DNA of 64,000 nt from Delphinus delphis (Eukaryota; Chordata; Mammalia; Artiodactyla; Delphinidae): contig NC_082688.1 of NCBI RefSeq assembly GCF_949987515.2, positions 103,953,893 to 104,017,892 of the forward strand, read 5' to 3'. Numbering within the stretch: the stretch's first letter is position 1; every line of letters starts with the position of its first letter. Positions 24,651 to 35,152 of this stretch are shown one piece after another. The notes under the pieces are model-generated. The model was not told the DNA's origin. It saw nothing but the letters and a program-made list of their open reading frames with translations, and did not search any database. The position numbers and the translations under genes were made by a program.

Positions 24651-24815
24651 AGAGAAGACCAAGGAGGCCCTGCTGGAGCTGAAGGCCATGCTGGAGGCGC
24701 ACCCCAAGGTGGTGGCCCACTACCCCGTGGAGGTGCGCTTCACCCGGGGGGACGACATCCTGCTGAGCCCCTGCTTCCAGCGCGACAGTTGCTACATGAA
24801 CATCATCATGTACAG
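24651..24815 (+). CDS. GULO: GULO coding exon, residues 313-368
   Basis: The exon is 165 nt: one base completes Arg313, then 54 codons, then AG of Arg368. It reads [20 protein letters not shown], then [20 protein letters not shown], then [14 protein letters not shown]. PVEVRFTxGDD is strongly conserved in aldonolactone oxidases. The acceptor is GAGTGCAG and the donor GTGAGC. Confidence 0.96.
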
Positions 24816-25874
24816 GTGAGCAGCGCGCGGAGGGGGCAGGGTGGGGCTGGGCTCCCTACCCCCACCCTGCCACCCTGCTTCGAAGGAACCCCCTCTCCTT
24901 CCCCAGCTTTCAAGGCCGGTTCAAATGCCACCCTCTCCCAGGAGACTTCCCTGATCCTGGCCGCAGAAAATCGTCTTTCTCTCCTTCGAGTTCCTAGGAC
25001 CACCCTTTCTAGCCTATGTTATGTTAATGCAGTCATTAATATTAATGAATATGTAATATTAATGTTAATGTTAATATGCGTAGCTACTACTTGTGAAGCT
25101 GATATTACTGAATGACAAGTCTATGCTATCTCATGTGCCTGCCCTAGTCAGTGATTCCGAGAGCCTGGAACTGTGTCGAGAAGGATTCTGAGGCCAGGTT
25201 TCAGTTCAACCAAAAAGAGAATCAGGCCTGGATGCATTTGCCCATCTTAACCGGCTCCGCCAGGCCCTGTGCCGATACTTTAAGCTCACGACTGCGTTTT
25301 TTCCTGATTAGTTGCGCAGTAATCTCTTGTATGAGGCTTATGGACATGGACGGTTTAAGAAGCTCCTCTTTTCTAAAACTTCCTGCCTTAGACATGTCTT
25401 CCTTCCTTCCCATCCCCCATTGATAATAGCCCTTCTCTGACTTTGCAAAAGACAAATATACGCTCTCCCAGCCTGAATCTTACTATGCTGTATTTCTCCA
25501 GCATGTAAAAAACCCCAGACTCAAGGGATCCCAAGGGCCAATTCAAGAAGGCGCTGTCCTGGCGGGAGTCCCCGAAGCCAGAAGAGAGTTTCTGAAACAC
25601 GTACTGAATGAGAGGCGGCTTATTTCATGTAGGGACAAACTTGCAGCCGGCCTCATCCACATCTGTTGGTCTATCTTATCCCTACCTGTGCACGTCAATT
25701 CAGAAGTGAGAAAGTTGCCATGAGGCTGCATCATAACATTTGAATTGTTTAAAGCTCTGACTTCGATTTTTTCTGTCAGTAAATCTGACTTTGCAGGACT
25801 GACCAACTAGGTTATATGGCCGTGCTTTCCATACATCAATGAGGGGATTCTGATATAAATGTTTATTTTTAAGG

Positions 25875-25894
25875 TTTGTGTGTGTGTGTGTGTG

Positions 25895-25959
<65 letters not shown>
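25875..25959 (+). repeat. (TG)n(TA)n dinucleotide tract
   Basis: TG repeats interrupted by one TC step, then TA repeats with one internal ACA. Confidence 0.97.
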
Positions 25960-26053
25960 CTCCTTAAAGTAATCTTTACATTAAATTTTTTTAATTTACA
26001 TTTTAAAATATTTAGATTTAAAATTGAAATCTTCAAGCTACATGAGTGTATAA

Positions 26054-26068
26054 ATATACATACATATA

Positions 26069-26114
<46 letters not shown>

Positions 26115-26124
26115 CACACACACA
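26054..26124 (+). repeat. (TACA)(TG)n(TA)n(CA)n tract
   Basis: ACATACATATATG, then TG repeats, TA repeats, and ACACATACACACACAC. It is nearly self-complementary because TG repeats at one end face CA repeats at the other. Confidence 0.95.
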
Positions 26125-26342
26125 AATCTTTAAAATTATTTAAACTCATGACAACTTTCAGGGGCCAGTTAAAAAATATGCAAGAGGATGTAAACCTTTT
26201 CCAAATCCTTCTGAGCAGAAGCCCTCAAGGTGCTGGGTCACTGCTGTCCATGTCCTGAAGGCACAGGCAAGGTGCCTGATAACAGTGGGTGGGACCCTGC
26301 AAAGCAGAGACAGGGCCTCACCTCCTTCTGCCCCCTCCCCAG

Positions 26343-26433
26343 GCCCTACGGCAAGGACGTGCCGCGGCTGGACTACTGGCTGGCCTACGAGACCATCATG
26401 AAGAAGGTGGGGGGCAGGCCCCACTGGGCCAAG
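26343..26433 (+). CDS. GULO: GULO coding exon, residues 368-398 (HWAK motif)
   Basis: The exon is 91 nt: one base completes Arg368, then 30 codons reading [20 protein letters not shown], then [10 protein letters not shown]. The HWxK signature (His395-Lys398) at the exon end is the family's C-terminal flavin-contact motif and is intact. The acceptor is CCTCCCCAG and the donor GTAGGA. Confidence 0.96.
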
Positions 26434-26486
26434 GTAGGATGTTTCATGGGGGTTGTCAGCTGGGCAGCTGCTGTGAGCGGAGGCTT

Positions 26487-26500
26487 CCACCAGAGGGCGC
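26487..26500 (+). promoter_or_regulatory. CTCF-like core motif
   Basis: CCACCAGAGGGCGC matches the degenerate CTCF core CCASYAGRKGGCRS at 14 of 14 positions on the + strand. Motif match only; occupancy is not shown. Confidence 0.65.
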
Positions 26501-26624
26501 CTCTCGTCCCAGTTGCCCTGCCTGCCCAAGGCTTAGATGTGGGGAAACTTGGGCTGAGCAAGTGACAGGAAGGAGGGCCCCCACGACCCTAACCAGACCC
26601 ATCTTCCCTCTGCATTCATGTTCC

Positions 26625-26820
26625 AACAGCCCAGTGACTAATTCTCTGAGTTTTCAGAAAACTTCCTCACCTTTCATTTTATTTAATTCTCATAGTAACC
26701 CTACGAGCAGGATAAGGCAGTGGGTCTATTTAACAGACAGGAAACTAGGGGTCTCTCAGAGGTGACGGGACTTACTTACTAAGTAGCAGTTGAATTGGGG
26801 CCAGAGCCCTCTCCACTCAC
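26625..26820 (+). repeat. MIR-like SINE fragment
   Basis: It contains 'tttcattttatttaattctcatagtaaccctacgagcaggataag', then 'acaggaaactaggg' and 'gccagagccc', in MIR order. Confidence 0.6.
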
Positions 26821-27083
26821 ACACTGCCAGGTGGCAAAGGGAACGGGAAGTTTAATGCTGCATTTTAACACCTTCCTTCTTTACTTTCCAAGAACTTCCT
26901 CCCTCCTCTTTGGGTCTCTACATTATAGGTGCATGTGAATGAATGCATGCATGTATGTGCTTGTGTGTGCCTGGGGGTAGCAGCGTCACACATGCAGGCA
27001 TCCAGACGTGGGGGCCTGTTTGCAGCCCCGCTGCAATGCTGGTTCCAGGGAACGAGGCCTGTTGTATCTGGTTGCTTCCTCAG

Positions 27084-27212
27084 GCCCACAACTGCACCCG
27101 GAAGGACTTCGAGAAAATGTATCCTGCCTTTCCGAAGTTCTGTGCCATCCGAGAAAAGCTGGACCCCTCGGGGATGTTCCTGAATGCATATCTGGAGAAG
27201 GTGTTCTACTGA
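27084..27212 (+). CDS. GULO: GULO last coding exon, residues 399-440 and stop
   Basis: The exon has 42 codons plus TGA (27210-27212): [20 protein letters not shown], then [20 protein letters not shown], then FY. The C-terminus LEKVFY is the usual mammalian one. The acceptor is GCTTCCTCAG. The 279-codon open frame starting at 27008 is a different frame running through this exon and the 3' UTR. Confidence 0.97.
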   Translation, partial: AHNCTRKDFEKMYPAFPKFCAIREKLDPSGMFLNAYLEKVFY

Positions 27213-27870
27213 AGCCCAAACAGAAAACACGTCGAGCCCACCCCATCCCATTCCCCAGGCCCACTTCCCATGAGGTTGAAGGCTCAGCGTCCCTCCGGCC
27301 TGATGGGGAACAGACCTCTTCCCCCAGGCGCTCTGCCACGGTGCCCACAGCTGCTCTAACCCAGAGTAAGGAGTCTGGATCCGGGCAGCTCCCACTTCCC
27401 TCATCCTCACAGGAACCCCATGTAAGGAAGAGCACCAAATCCCCATTTACCTCTTCAGCCGCATCCTTTCAGCCCAAGCCTGCAATCACCACATCCTGTT
27501 TCCCAGAAGACAGAGAAGCCCCCAAATGTTGTGTGTCTAGGAGGTCAGGATTCAGCCTTTCACAGGTTCCACCCGCTGGTTGGGTGTCCGGAGCTCCAGG
27601 GATCCCTCGCCCACCCTTTCAGGGAGGGGTCCCCCTGGCATGTGTTTGGGCACAGAGGTCGTGTGTTCTGTGCTCTGCTTTCTTTCACTCTCGAGGGTCT
27701 TTCAGATGCTCAGGTGCGTGCCCCCTGCCCTGGGACTGCCCTCGTCCAGAGGGTCCACCTGTTCATCTGACCTCCCATAGCCCGACCTACAGTGTGTCTA
27801 TTCCAGGGGATGTTTGGGGAGTGGGACTCTCCTTGCCTTCTTTTTAATAAAGGCCAAGAGTTCATTCACT
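27213..27870 (+). other. GULO: GULO 3' UTR
   Basis: About 650 nt of moderately GC-rich non-coding sequence from the stop to the first good poly(A) signal. The 3' boundary is inferred. Confidence 0.7.
27846..27851 (+). terminator. GULO: Poly(A) signal AATAAA (GULO)
   Basis: Canonical AATAAA in TTTTTAATAAAGGCC, 634 nt after the stop codon. It is the first canonical hexamer on this strand after the stop. Confidence 0.7.
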
Positions 27871-28100
27871 CTCTGCTCCCTCCTCTTCATCTCCAAGGTA
27901 ATCCTTTGGGAGCAGGGGGCTCCCTGATTCCCCGACTGCCTTCCAGAGGTAACGGGTCTCGGACTTGCCTGGAAAATGCTCTTCATATCCCTCCTGCAAA
28001 CTTAGTTTCAAGCTGTCTCTGACCTACCACACTTTGTGGCTATTCTTTCACCAGGCTCTTGTTGAACATCTACAAGGTGCCAAGTGCTTTGGGGGAATTA

Positions 28101-28440
28101 AAAGGACCTTAAGGGGCTTCCCTGGTGGTGCAGTGGTTAAGAATCCGCCTGCCAATGCAGGGGACACAGGTTCGAGCCCTGGTTCAGGAAGATCCCACAT
28201 GCCTCGGAGCAACTGAGCCCATAAGCCACAAGTACTGAGCCCAAGTGCCACAGTTACTGAACCCCACACGCCTAGAGCCCATGCCCACAACAAGAGAAGC
28301 CACCACAGTGAGAAGCCCACGCACCACAACAAAGAGTAGCCCCGGCTCACTGCAACTAAAAGCCCGTGCGTGGCAACAAGGACCCAATGCAGCCAAAAAT
28401 TAAATAACTAAATTTACTCTTTTAAAAAAAGAACCTTAAG
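28101..28440 (+). repeat. Long-form CHR-type tRNA SINE with TSD
   Basis: The head is GGGGCTTCCCTGGTGGTGCA at 28113, with a tRNA-like A/B box region (gcagtggttaag, ggttcgagccc). The long body ends in 'gcagccaaaaattaaataac'. A TSD of AAAGGACCTTAAG (28101-28113) and AAAGAACCTTAAG (28428-28440) flanks it. More diverged than the short-form copies. Confidence 0.88.
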
Positions 28441-28563
28441 ACAGGTTCCTGGCATCCAGAAATGTATATTTTAATCATATGTTTCATAAGAGGTTAATAC
28501 GCAGACTATATAGGAACTCCTCAACAACACAAAAACAAACAGCTGATCAAAAATGGACAAAGG

Positions 28564-28773
28564 GCACTGGTTGGGAGTCTGCCTGCCGATGCAGGGGACA
28601 TGGGTTCGTGCCCCGGTCCGGGAGGATCCCACATGCCGCGGAGTGCCTAGGCCCGTGAGCCATGGCCGCTGGGCCTGCGCATCTGGAGCCTGTTGCCCTG
28701 CGGCCGGAGAGGCCACAGCAGTGAGAGGCCCGCGTACCACAAAAAAAAAAAAGAAAAAAAAAAAAAGACAAAC
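28564..28773 (+). repeat. CHR-type SINE, 5' truncated
   Basis: It begins within the head (gcactggttgggagtctgcc) and reads through 'gggttcgtgccccggtccggg' and 'gagccatggccgctgggcc' to 'gcccgcgtaccac' and an A-rich tail to about 28768. Confidence 0.9.
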
Positions 28774-29086
28774 GGGCCTCCCTGGTGGTGCAGTGGTTGA
28801 CAATCTGCCTGCCGATGCAGGGGACACGGGTTCGAGCCTTGGTCTAGGAGGATCCCACATGCCGCAGAGCAACTGGCCCCGTGAGCCACAACTACTGAGC
28901 CTGCGCCTCTGGAGCCTGTGCTCCGCAACAAGAGAGGCCGCGACAGTGAGAGGCCCGCGCACCGCGATGAAGAGTGGCCCCCGCTCACCGCAACTAGAGA
29001 AAGCCCTAGCACAGAAACGAAGACCCAACACAGCCATAAATAAATAAATAAAATTTTTTAAAAAAAGGTAAACTTCCTTTAAAAAA
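28774..29086 (+). repeat. Long-form CHR-type SINE in the tail of the previous SINE
   Basis: The head is 'gggcctccctggtggtgcagtggttg' and the body 'ggttcgagccttggtct...gagccacaactactgagcc', ending 'cccaacacagccataaataaataaata'. It lies directly behind the A-tail of the copy at 28564 and before the second half of the L1. Confidence 0.9.
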
Positions 29087-30349
29087 AAAATGGACAAAGG
29101 ACTTGAATACACATTTCTCCAAAGAAGATACACAAATGATCAGTAAGCACATGAAAAGATGCCCCACATCACTAATCACTAGGGAAAAGAAAATGAAATC
29201 ACCATGAGATATCACTTTACACCCATTAGGATCACTATTATCAAAACAATAATAACAACAGAAAATAACAAGTGTTGTCGAGGACCTGGAGAAATTGGAA
29301 TCCTTGTGCATGGCTGGTGGAAATGTAATGAAATGGTGCCGCTGCCGTAGAAAATGGTATGGAAGTTCCTCAGAAAGCTAAACATAGAATTACCACATGA
29401 TCCAGCAATTCCACGTCTGGGCACATACCCAGAAGAACTGAAAGCAGGGACTCAAAAGAGATATTTGCACACCCATGTTCATAGCAGCATTATTCACAGT
29501 TGCCAAAATGTAGAAGCAACCCAGATGTCCACTGATGGATGACTGCATAAATTGTGGAATATACATACAATGGACTATCACTCAGCCTTAAGAAGGAAGG
29601 AAACTTTGATATATGCTACAATTAATGAGCCTTGAGAATATTCTGCTGTGTGAAATTAGACAGTCACACAAAGAGAAATGCTGTACAATTCCAATTACAT
29701 GAGGTACCTACAGTAGTCAGCTTCGCAGAGACAGAAGGTAGAACAGTGGGTGCCAGGGGCTGGGAGGGAGGGAGAGCAGGAGATAGTGTTTAACTGGTAC
29801 AGGGTTTCAGTTGGGGAAGATGAAAAATTCTGGGGACGGATCGTAGTGATGGTTTCACAATAAAGTGAATGTACTTAATGTCACTGAACTGTACACTGAA
29901 AAATAGTTAAAATGGTACATTTTATGTTATATATATTTTTACCCCAATAAAAGTAAAGAAATGTATATTTGAATTCAGGGAAACAAGACTAATGTGCATA
30001 GGGCGTTAAATAGCAATACCAGGGAATGTGTAATGGAGTGTCAGGGAAATGGTACAGCCACAGAGACCTGGCCAGTCTCTTGGACTCAACTTCCCCAGAC
30101 AGGCTGGCTCAAGACCTAAGTCCACGGCCTCGAGGCCAAGAGCTACCCCTTCAGCAGGACCAGCTGTGTAATTCACAGGGCCCAGCACAAAACGATTAAG
30201 AATTTCACGAGGGCAACTATACTTCAACTGAAAAAAAAAGAGCATTTCAAGAGGGTGATAGCAGAGCATTAAAACAAGCATGGGGGCCTTCTGAGCACTG
30301 CACAGGCCAAGCACCCATGAAACCAGCCCCACTCACCGCCACCAGGTGT

Positions 30350-30707
30350 GGACAGTAGGTATGTGTCAACTTACTGGGCTACAGTCTGAATTGTTTCATC
30401 AAACACCGACTTAGGTGTTGTTGTGAAAGAGGTATTTTGTGGATACACTTAACATCTACCATGAGTTGACTTTAACTAAAGGAAATTACCCTCCAAAATG
30501 TACGTGGGCCTCATGCAATCAACTGAAAGGCCTTAAAAACAAACACTTGAGGTTTCTGGGAGAATAAGCTCTGTCTCAAAAGCTCCTGGCTGAGTTTCCA
30601 GCCTGTGGGGCTGCCCTACAGATTTCAGGCTTGAGCCAACTCCTTGAAATCAGTCTGACATAAACATATACATTGGTTCTATTTCTCTGGAGGACCCTGA
30701 CTGATAC
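30350..30707 (+). repeat. MER-like interspersed repeat, family not assigned
   Basis: It begins 'atgtgtcaacttactgggctac' and ends 'ttggttctatttctctggaggaccctgactgatac'. The same ends occur at 63615-63955, so they are two diverged copies of one family. I recognise the ends from mammalian genomes but do not assign a name. Confidence 0.65.
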
Positions 30708-30784
30708 ATAAGGAAAGAGATGGATTGGTGAAGTTAATACAAAGAAAAGCATGGCAGGCTAAATCCTGAGGCTTGGGAAATGGC

Positions 30785-30905
30785 GGAGTCCGAGTCACTC
30801 CCATGTTCTACAGATGAGGAAAGAGAGGCTCAGAGAGGTCAGGATACTTGGCCAATGTCGCATAGCACGTTAGGAAAGGCAGTGCCAGTAAACCAAAGTA
30901 CATCC
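30785..30905 (+). repeat. MIR-like SINE fragment
   Basis: It contains 'ctacagatgaggaaagagaggctcagagaggtcaggatacttggcc', MIR-like. Confidence 0.5.
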
Positions 30906-30946
30906 TGAAGCCCTGTACTTTCAATAGCTGGAATTTAATTTTTAAA

Positions 30947-31275
30947 GTCTATGAATTTGGGGGCTTCCCTGGTCGCGCAGTGGTTGAGAATCTGCCTGCC
31001 AATGCAGGGGACACGGGTTCGAGCCCTGGTCTGGGAGGATCCCACATGCCGCGGAGCAACGAGCCCCGTGAGCCACAACTGCTGAGCCTGCGCGTCTGGA
31101 GCTTGTGCTCCGCAACAAGAGAGGCTGCGACAGTGAGAGGCCCGCACACCGCGATAAAGATTGGCCCCTACTCGCCGCATCTAGAGAAAGCCCGCACACA
31201 GAAACGAAGACCCAACACAGCCATAAATAAATAAATTAAGTAATTTTAAAAATAAATAAATAAAATCTATGAATT
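30947..31275 (+). repeat. Long-form CHR-type SINE with TSD
   Basis: The head is 'gggcttccctggtcgcgcagtggttgag' at 30961 and the end 'cagccataaataaataaattaag' plus an A-rich tail. The target repeat is AAGTCTATGAATTT before and AAATCTATGAATTT after. Confidence 0.9.
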
Positions 31276-32516
31276 TTGCATTCTATTTCATGATGTAATT
31301 GTGTTTTAAACTTTTGAGCTATTTTCTAAATCTTTAAATGACATTTCCGCTCAATGCAGGAGTGCCATGTTTGTTGTGTGCTTTTATCGCACCTCACATC
31401 TACCCCAGGGGGAGAAGTACAGACATTAAGGAACACACAGTGCAATGACTTAAGCCCCAAACCCTGAGGTTCAGTAAAACTTCAATTCCTGGAATGCTGA
31501 GGCCAAAGAATGTTCTGGAAATAGACGTTCTAATTACCAGAGAACCCGGATCCCCTTTCTGGATCAGGCTTTTGATGAATATAATTTACTCTTCCTTTGA
31601 TTTGAGACCTTTTGATGCCTGAAGGTCCCCCCCCCCAAAAATTCTCCTTGCCGAGTCCTTTTGGTACCAGCTGTGTACTGAAGCCGTAAATTGCGCTTCT
31701 GAAGGCATTGCCAATGCAGATCCACTTTTCCCTCCTCCCTCGTCTCCTCCTGGCCACTGCTGGTCCAGGTTCCCACTGACTGGCTTCTCGCCTCTCCCAG
31801 CACTGCCCTCACGTCCAAGCCTCAGGTAGCATGAGCCCCGCTGGCACACACTCAACTCATCTCAGGGGACTCGGAAAAATCGTGGGCGCTGAGGCTCAGA
31901 GCCTGTACTTCTAACAGCGAACAATGATTGCCGGCGTCAGCTAAGGAATCGGCTGGCAGGATGAGGAAGGCGGTCCCCCTGGGCCAGTGTGAAACTAAAT
32001 CATAGTACAGCATCAGAGCTGTTGGGCCGTGAGCGGCTCTCAAAGTTGAATTTGCGGTGAGTGGTCACCGGCCAAAAGGAACCGTATAAATCTCACGAAG
32101 CCGACTGAGTGAACTCTGGACAGCTCCTCCCCTCAGGGCGGCCGCCTGGCCCCAGCACCCCACAAATTCACAGCTGAGAACGGGAGGGCTCCGGGTGAGC
32201 TCTGAGGGTCCCAGAAGGATGCACCACCGCTCAGAAAGCCTCCCCAAATGCAAAGATGTGGGACATTTAAAAGCCAAGCCAGATGCCCCCTCCCTTCAAT
32301 TGTAGGTGTCTCTGCATGGGGATAACCCCAAATCAGCAGAGTCAACTTGGCCACCTGCAGGGGCTGGGCCCAGAGGAAAGATACGGGGAGGTGGGTGCGT
32401 CACCTGACTGGAGGGAGAGAGGGCAGCGAAGCCCAGCCATCAGCGGAGCCGGAGCGCAACTCTGGTCCTTCTCTCAAGGTCCGCGTCCGCTGTCAGCCCC
32501 GGAACAGGGATTCATG

Positions 32517-32530
32517 CCGCCCCCTGGTGG
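32517..32530 (-). promoter_or_regulatory. CTCF-like core motif, minus strand
   Basis: The reverse complement reads CCACCAGGGGGCGG, 14 of 14 to CCASYAGRKGGCRS, inside the longer context GCTGCCACCAGGGGGCGGC. It lies in GC-rich unique sequence between the two genes. Confidence 0.7.
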
Positions 32531-33149
32531 CAGCTGTCGGGATCCTTCGAGGTGCGGGCGCAGGCGGGGCAAAGCGTCCCCCTCTGACCTACAGGCAAGA
32601 GGCTGGCTAGTCCCAAACCCTAAACCGACCAGGAAAGCCTCAGAGAAGGGAGCAAACCCCGAGGGACGCCCTGGAGGAGGGGCAGTGCCGAGAGGGAAGA
32701 GATCTCTCCACAAAGGTAGGTTTCACAGTTAGAAGGGGTGTCTCTGGGTCCGCTACTAGGAAGATCTTACCTGTAGGTCTCCAGTCACTAAAATGAGTCC
32801 AAAGCAGGAGTTATTCCAAGGATGGGGCAGTGGAAGCTGGAAAAGTAGCTACGAAAAATAACTACGAAAAATAGTTCCGTGAGGAACCCGTGAAGTAAGG
32901 GGGAAAAAATACAAGGCAGTGTCTGAGCGAAGCTGCACTAAATACCCAAGCCTGGCTTATCTTCGTTTCCATCCTGAGTTTCTTTCCCCATGTGGCAGGA
33001 TCAAGAGCGGCCCAGACATTTCCAGAAAGTTCCCAAAAAGAGTTATCAAAATTTTGGTTTAAGTTTTGACATCCACAAATGGATGTTTTTACACACACAG
33101 AGTGAGAGAATGTTACACTAGGCTCCAGATAATTGCTATTTAAAAAAAA

Positions 33150-33383
33150 ATGATACCTTGGGGGCTTCCCTGGTGGCGCAGTGGTTGAGAGTCCGCCTGC
33201 CGATGCAGGGGACACGGGTTCGTGTCCTGGTCCGGGAGGATCCCACATGCCGTGGAGCAGCTGGGCCCGTGAGCCATGGCCGCTGAGCCTGCGCGTCCGG
33301 AGCCTGTGCTCTGCAACGGGAGAGGCCACAACAGTGAGAGGCCCGCGTACTGCAAAAAAAAAAAAAAAAAAAGATACCTTGGG
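33150..33383 (+). repeat. Short-form CHR SINE, first of a tandem pair
   Basis: Full head 'ggggcttccctggtggcgcagtggttgag' at 33161, to 'gaggcccgcgtactgc' and an A-tail at about 33371. It is flanked by ATGATACCTTG (33150-33160) and AGATACCTTGG (33372-33382). Confidence 0.93.
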
Positions 33384-33547
33384 ACTTCCCCTGGCGGTGG
33401 GTCCAGGAGTTAAGACTCTGAGATGCCACTGCAGGGGGCACGGGTTCCATCCCTGGTCAGGGAACTAAGATACCCCCATGACGTGGGGCACGGCCAAAAA
33501 AAGAAATTTTTTTTAATTAAAAAGAAAAAAAAAAGAATGATACCTTG
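33381..33547 (+). repeat. tRNA-type SINE of a second subfamily
   Basis: The head is 'gggacttcccctggcggtggg', then 'ccactgcagggggcacgggttcc', 'tggtcagggaactaagatac' and an A-rich tail, followed by ATGATACCTTG (33537-33547). It resembles the 'gggaacttccctggcggtccag' tRNA-Glu SINE type. Confidence 0.8.
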
Positions 33548-35152
33548 TGCACTCTGGGCAGGTGGACTGGGGAGGGGTCGCAGGCTTGAATCTGGGGAAT
33601 GAACACCTTCCTTCGGTGCTGTCAGTGCATCTCTGTGATTTTATACCTGTGCCGAAGCCCTTCCCAAAGAAGGCAAAAGCCTCTTTATGGATGTGAGGCT
33701 GGAGTAATTGGTCCACCCATCACCCACACCTGTGTGGCAGTCAGCATGGCTCAGGTGCACGTTTTTATTGAATTGGGCACCGAAGGGTCTGGATATCACG
33801 AGGAGGTTGTAGGAGAACGTCTGGTCCAGCTGAACGTCGTTATCTTTACTCCTTTGGTGCTGGAGGCAACAAACAGATGAGGGCAAGTAAAGGGCTGACC
33901 TGTCTCCATTCCCTCTCCTAGCCTGAGTGACTCCCCTTCCCCAACCTTGGAGTGGACTTGACCTGGCTGGAGGCAACTGTTGACCGAGGCCTCAGAGTGG
34001 TGGGTGCAGGGCAGGAGGCGCTGGACCAACGGCCGTCACCCCACCCCACCCTGCGCAGTGTCATCCTCCGGGAGGATTCTGACCGAGGGGTCGAGATATC
34101 CCAGAGGCAAACAGAGAGTTCATTATTAACCTCGTAAATTGTTCCACTTGGCCTGGCATTCACTTGCTATCATATTGACTGATTTGGTAATCATCAGTTC
34201 TATTAATAAATTCTGCAGACCCGAGTCCCTCTCGAGCTGTCTTTAGATCCATTTCGTACTTCCTGGGTTTGCCAAGCTATCCTGTCACAGCGAGAAAACC
34301 CCGGGCAAATGCTGGGTCTAGAGAGGATACTAAGGTGGGAGCCTGGCCAGCGAGGGCCCCATGGACCCCAGAATCAGACCTGGGTTTGATCCCAATTCTG
34401 CATGACTGCAAATAAATGGTCCTTATTATGTCTACACCCGCACTCCCAGTTACCTCTCCCCGAGCCACTTCCTGTCTGCACCTCATGTTCAACTGTGGAT
34501 GCGACTCCGGGAATCTGTTTATGGTGGAGTTTCGATTGCTTTGGAGGCACAGACATGAAACAATTTGATTCACTCTGTTAACAGCTCATGCAGATTGGGT
34601 TTTTTCTTCCTGAAAAGGTCACAGTTACTAAAACGATCCAAAGTTTACTCTGGAACGTCACCCTTGCATCCAAAGCAAACTCTTCCCCTCCCGCGTCAGA
34701 GGAGGAGGGCTGGAGGAGGTGAGGGGCACACAGGCTGCCCTCGTCCGGTTCTGAGCAGACCAGCAGCGGGGCGTGTTCCCACGCTGGACCCCGACGTCCT
34801 CCTCGCTCCTGGTCAAGCTCCTCTGAGGTGAGGTGGGGTCTTGCTTGGTCTGTTGACCCGGGCTGCTACTACCAAGGGGTCTCCTCTCCTCCTAGACAAG
34901 TGGACGCTGTCCTCGGGCCAGCCTTGAACTTGGTGCGTGTGTCCTCCTTAGGCCCCTGCCAGCAGTCTAAGCCTCCAGCGCCCTTGGCGTGGGACAAAGT
35001 TTCTCTTCCGTGGTGAGCATTTTCCTCCAATCCCGTCACTGTGACTCTGTGACCTTGTAACCCCAGGGGAGGTGATGCCTAAAGGAGACTAATTGGAGGC
35101 CTTTGGGGGAAGGGAAGCCCGAACCAAGGGGCCCCTGTCAAGCCCACCCTCA

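Larger units (their letters stand above)
24816..26342 (+). other. GULO: GULO intron with paired TG/TA tracts
   Basis: A 1.53-kb intron. It contains two alternating purine-pyrimidine tracts (25875-25959 and 26054-26124). The rest is AT-rich and unassigned. Confidence 0.8.
26434..27083 (+). other. GULO: Last GULO intron with CTCF-like motif
   Basis: A 0.65-kb intron. A perfect CTCF-type core lies at 26487-26500 and a MIR-like piece at about 26625-26820. Confidence 0.8.
1..27870 (+). other. GULO: GULO gene (L-gulonolactone oxidase), 5' end outside window
   Basis: GULO is a flavoprotein of the endoplasmic reticulum membrane in liver or kidney. It oxidises L-gulono-1,4-lactone with O2 to the precursor of ascorbate, giving H2O2. 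Eleven coding exons can be joined at 1-63, 2718-2843, 4121-4215, 8089-8179, 11499-11684, 19000-19107, 19945-20021, 23677-23826, 24651-24815, 26343-26433 and 27084-27212. The ten introns all begin GT and end AG, and split codons rejoin correctly. The sum is 1281 nt, or 426 residues plus TGA; adding the 14 N-terminal residues expected upstream gives 440, the rat length. No frameshift, stop or lost exon is visible. Residue numbers in the exon entries follow the rat protein. The promoter and first coding exon are not in the window, so integrity of the whole gene is inferred. Confidence 0.96.
28490..29960 (+). repeat. L1 LINE 3' region, split by SINEs
   Basis: The left part has 'gaactcctcaacaacacaaaaacaaac', then 'aaaatggacaaagg'. 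After the SINE block the same phrase resumes with 'acttgaatacacatttctcc', 'tccagcaattccacgtctgggcacatacccag' and 'gcagcattattcacagttgcc', down to 'actgaactgtacactg' and 'ttttaccccaataaaag'. Frames are broken. Confidence 0.9.

Noticed and set aside
27008..27847. 279-codon + open frame
   Set aside because: It runs in another frame through the last GULO exon and its 3' UTR. The real frame (AHNCTRKDF...EKVFY, stop 27210) is supported by splicing and family match.
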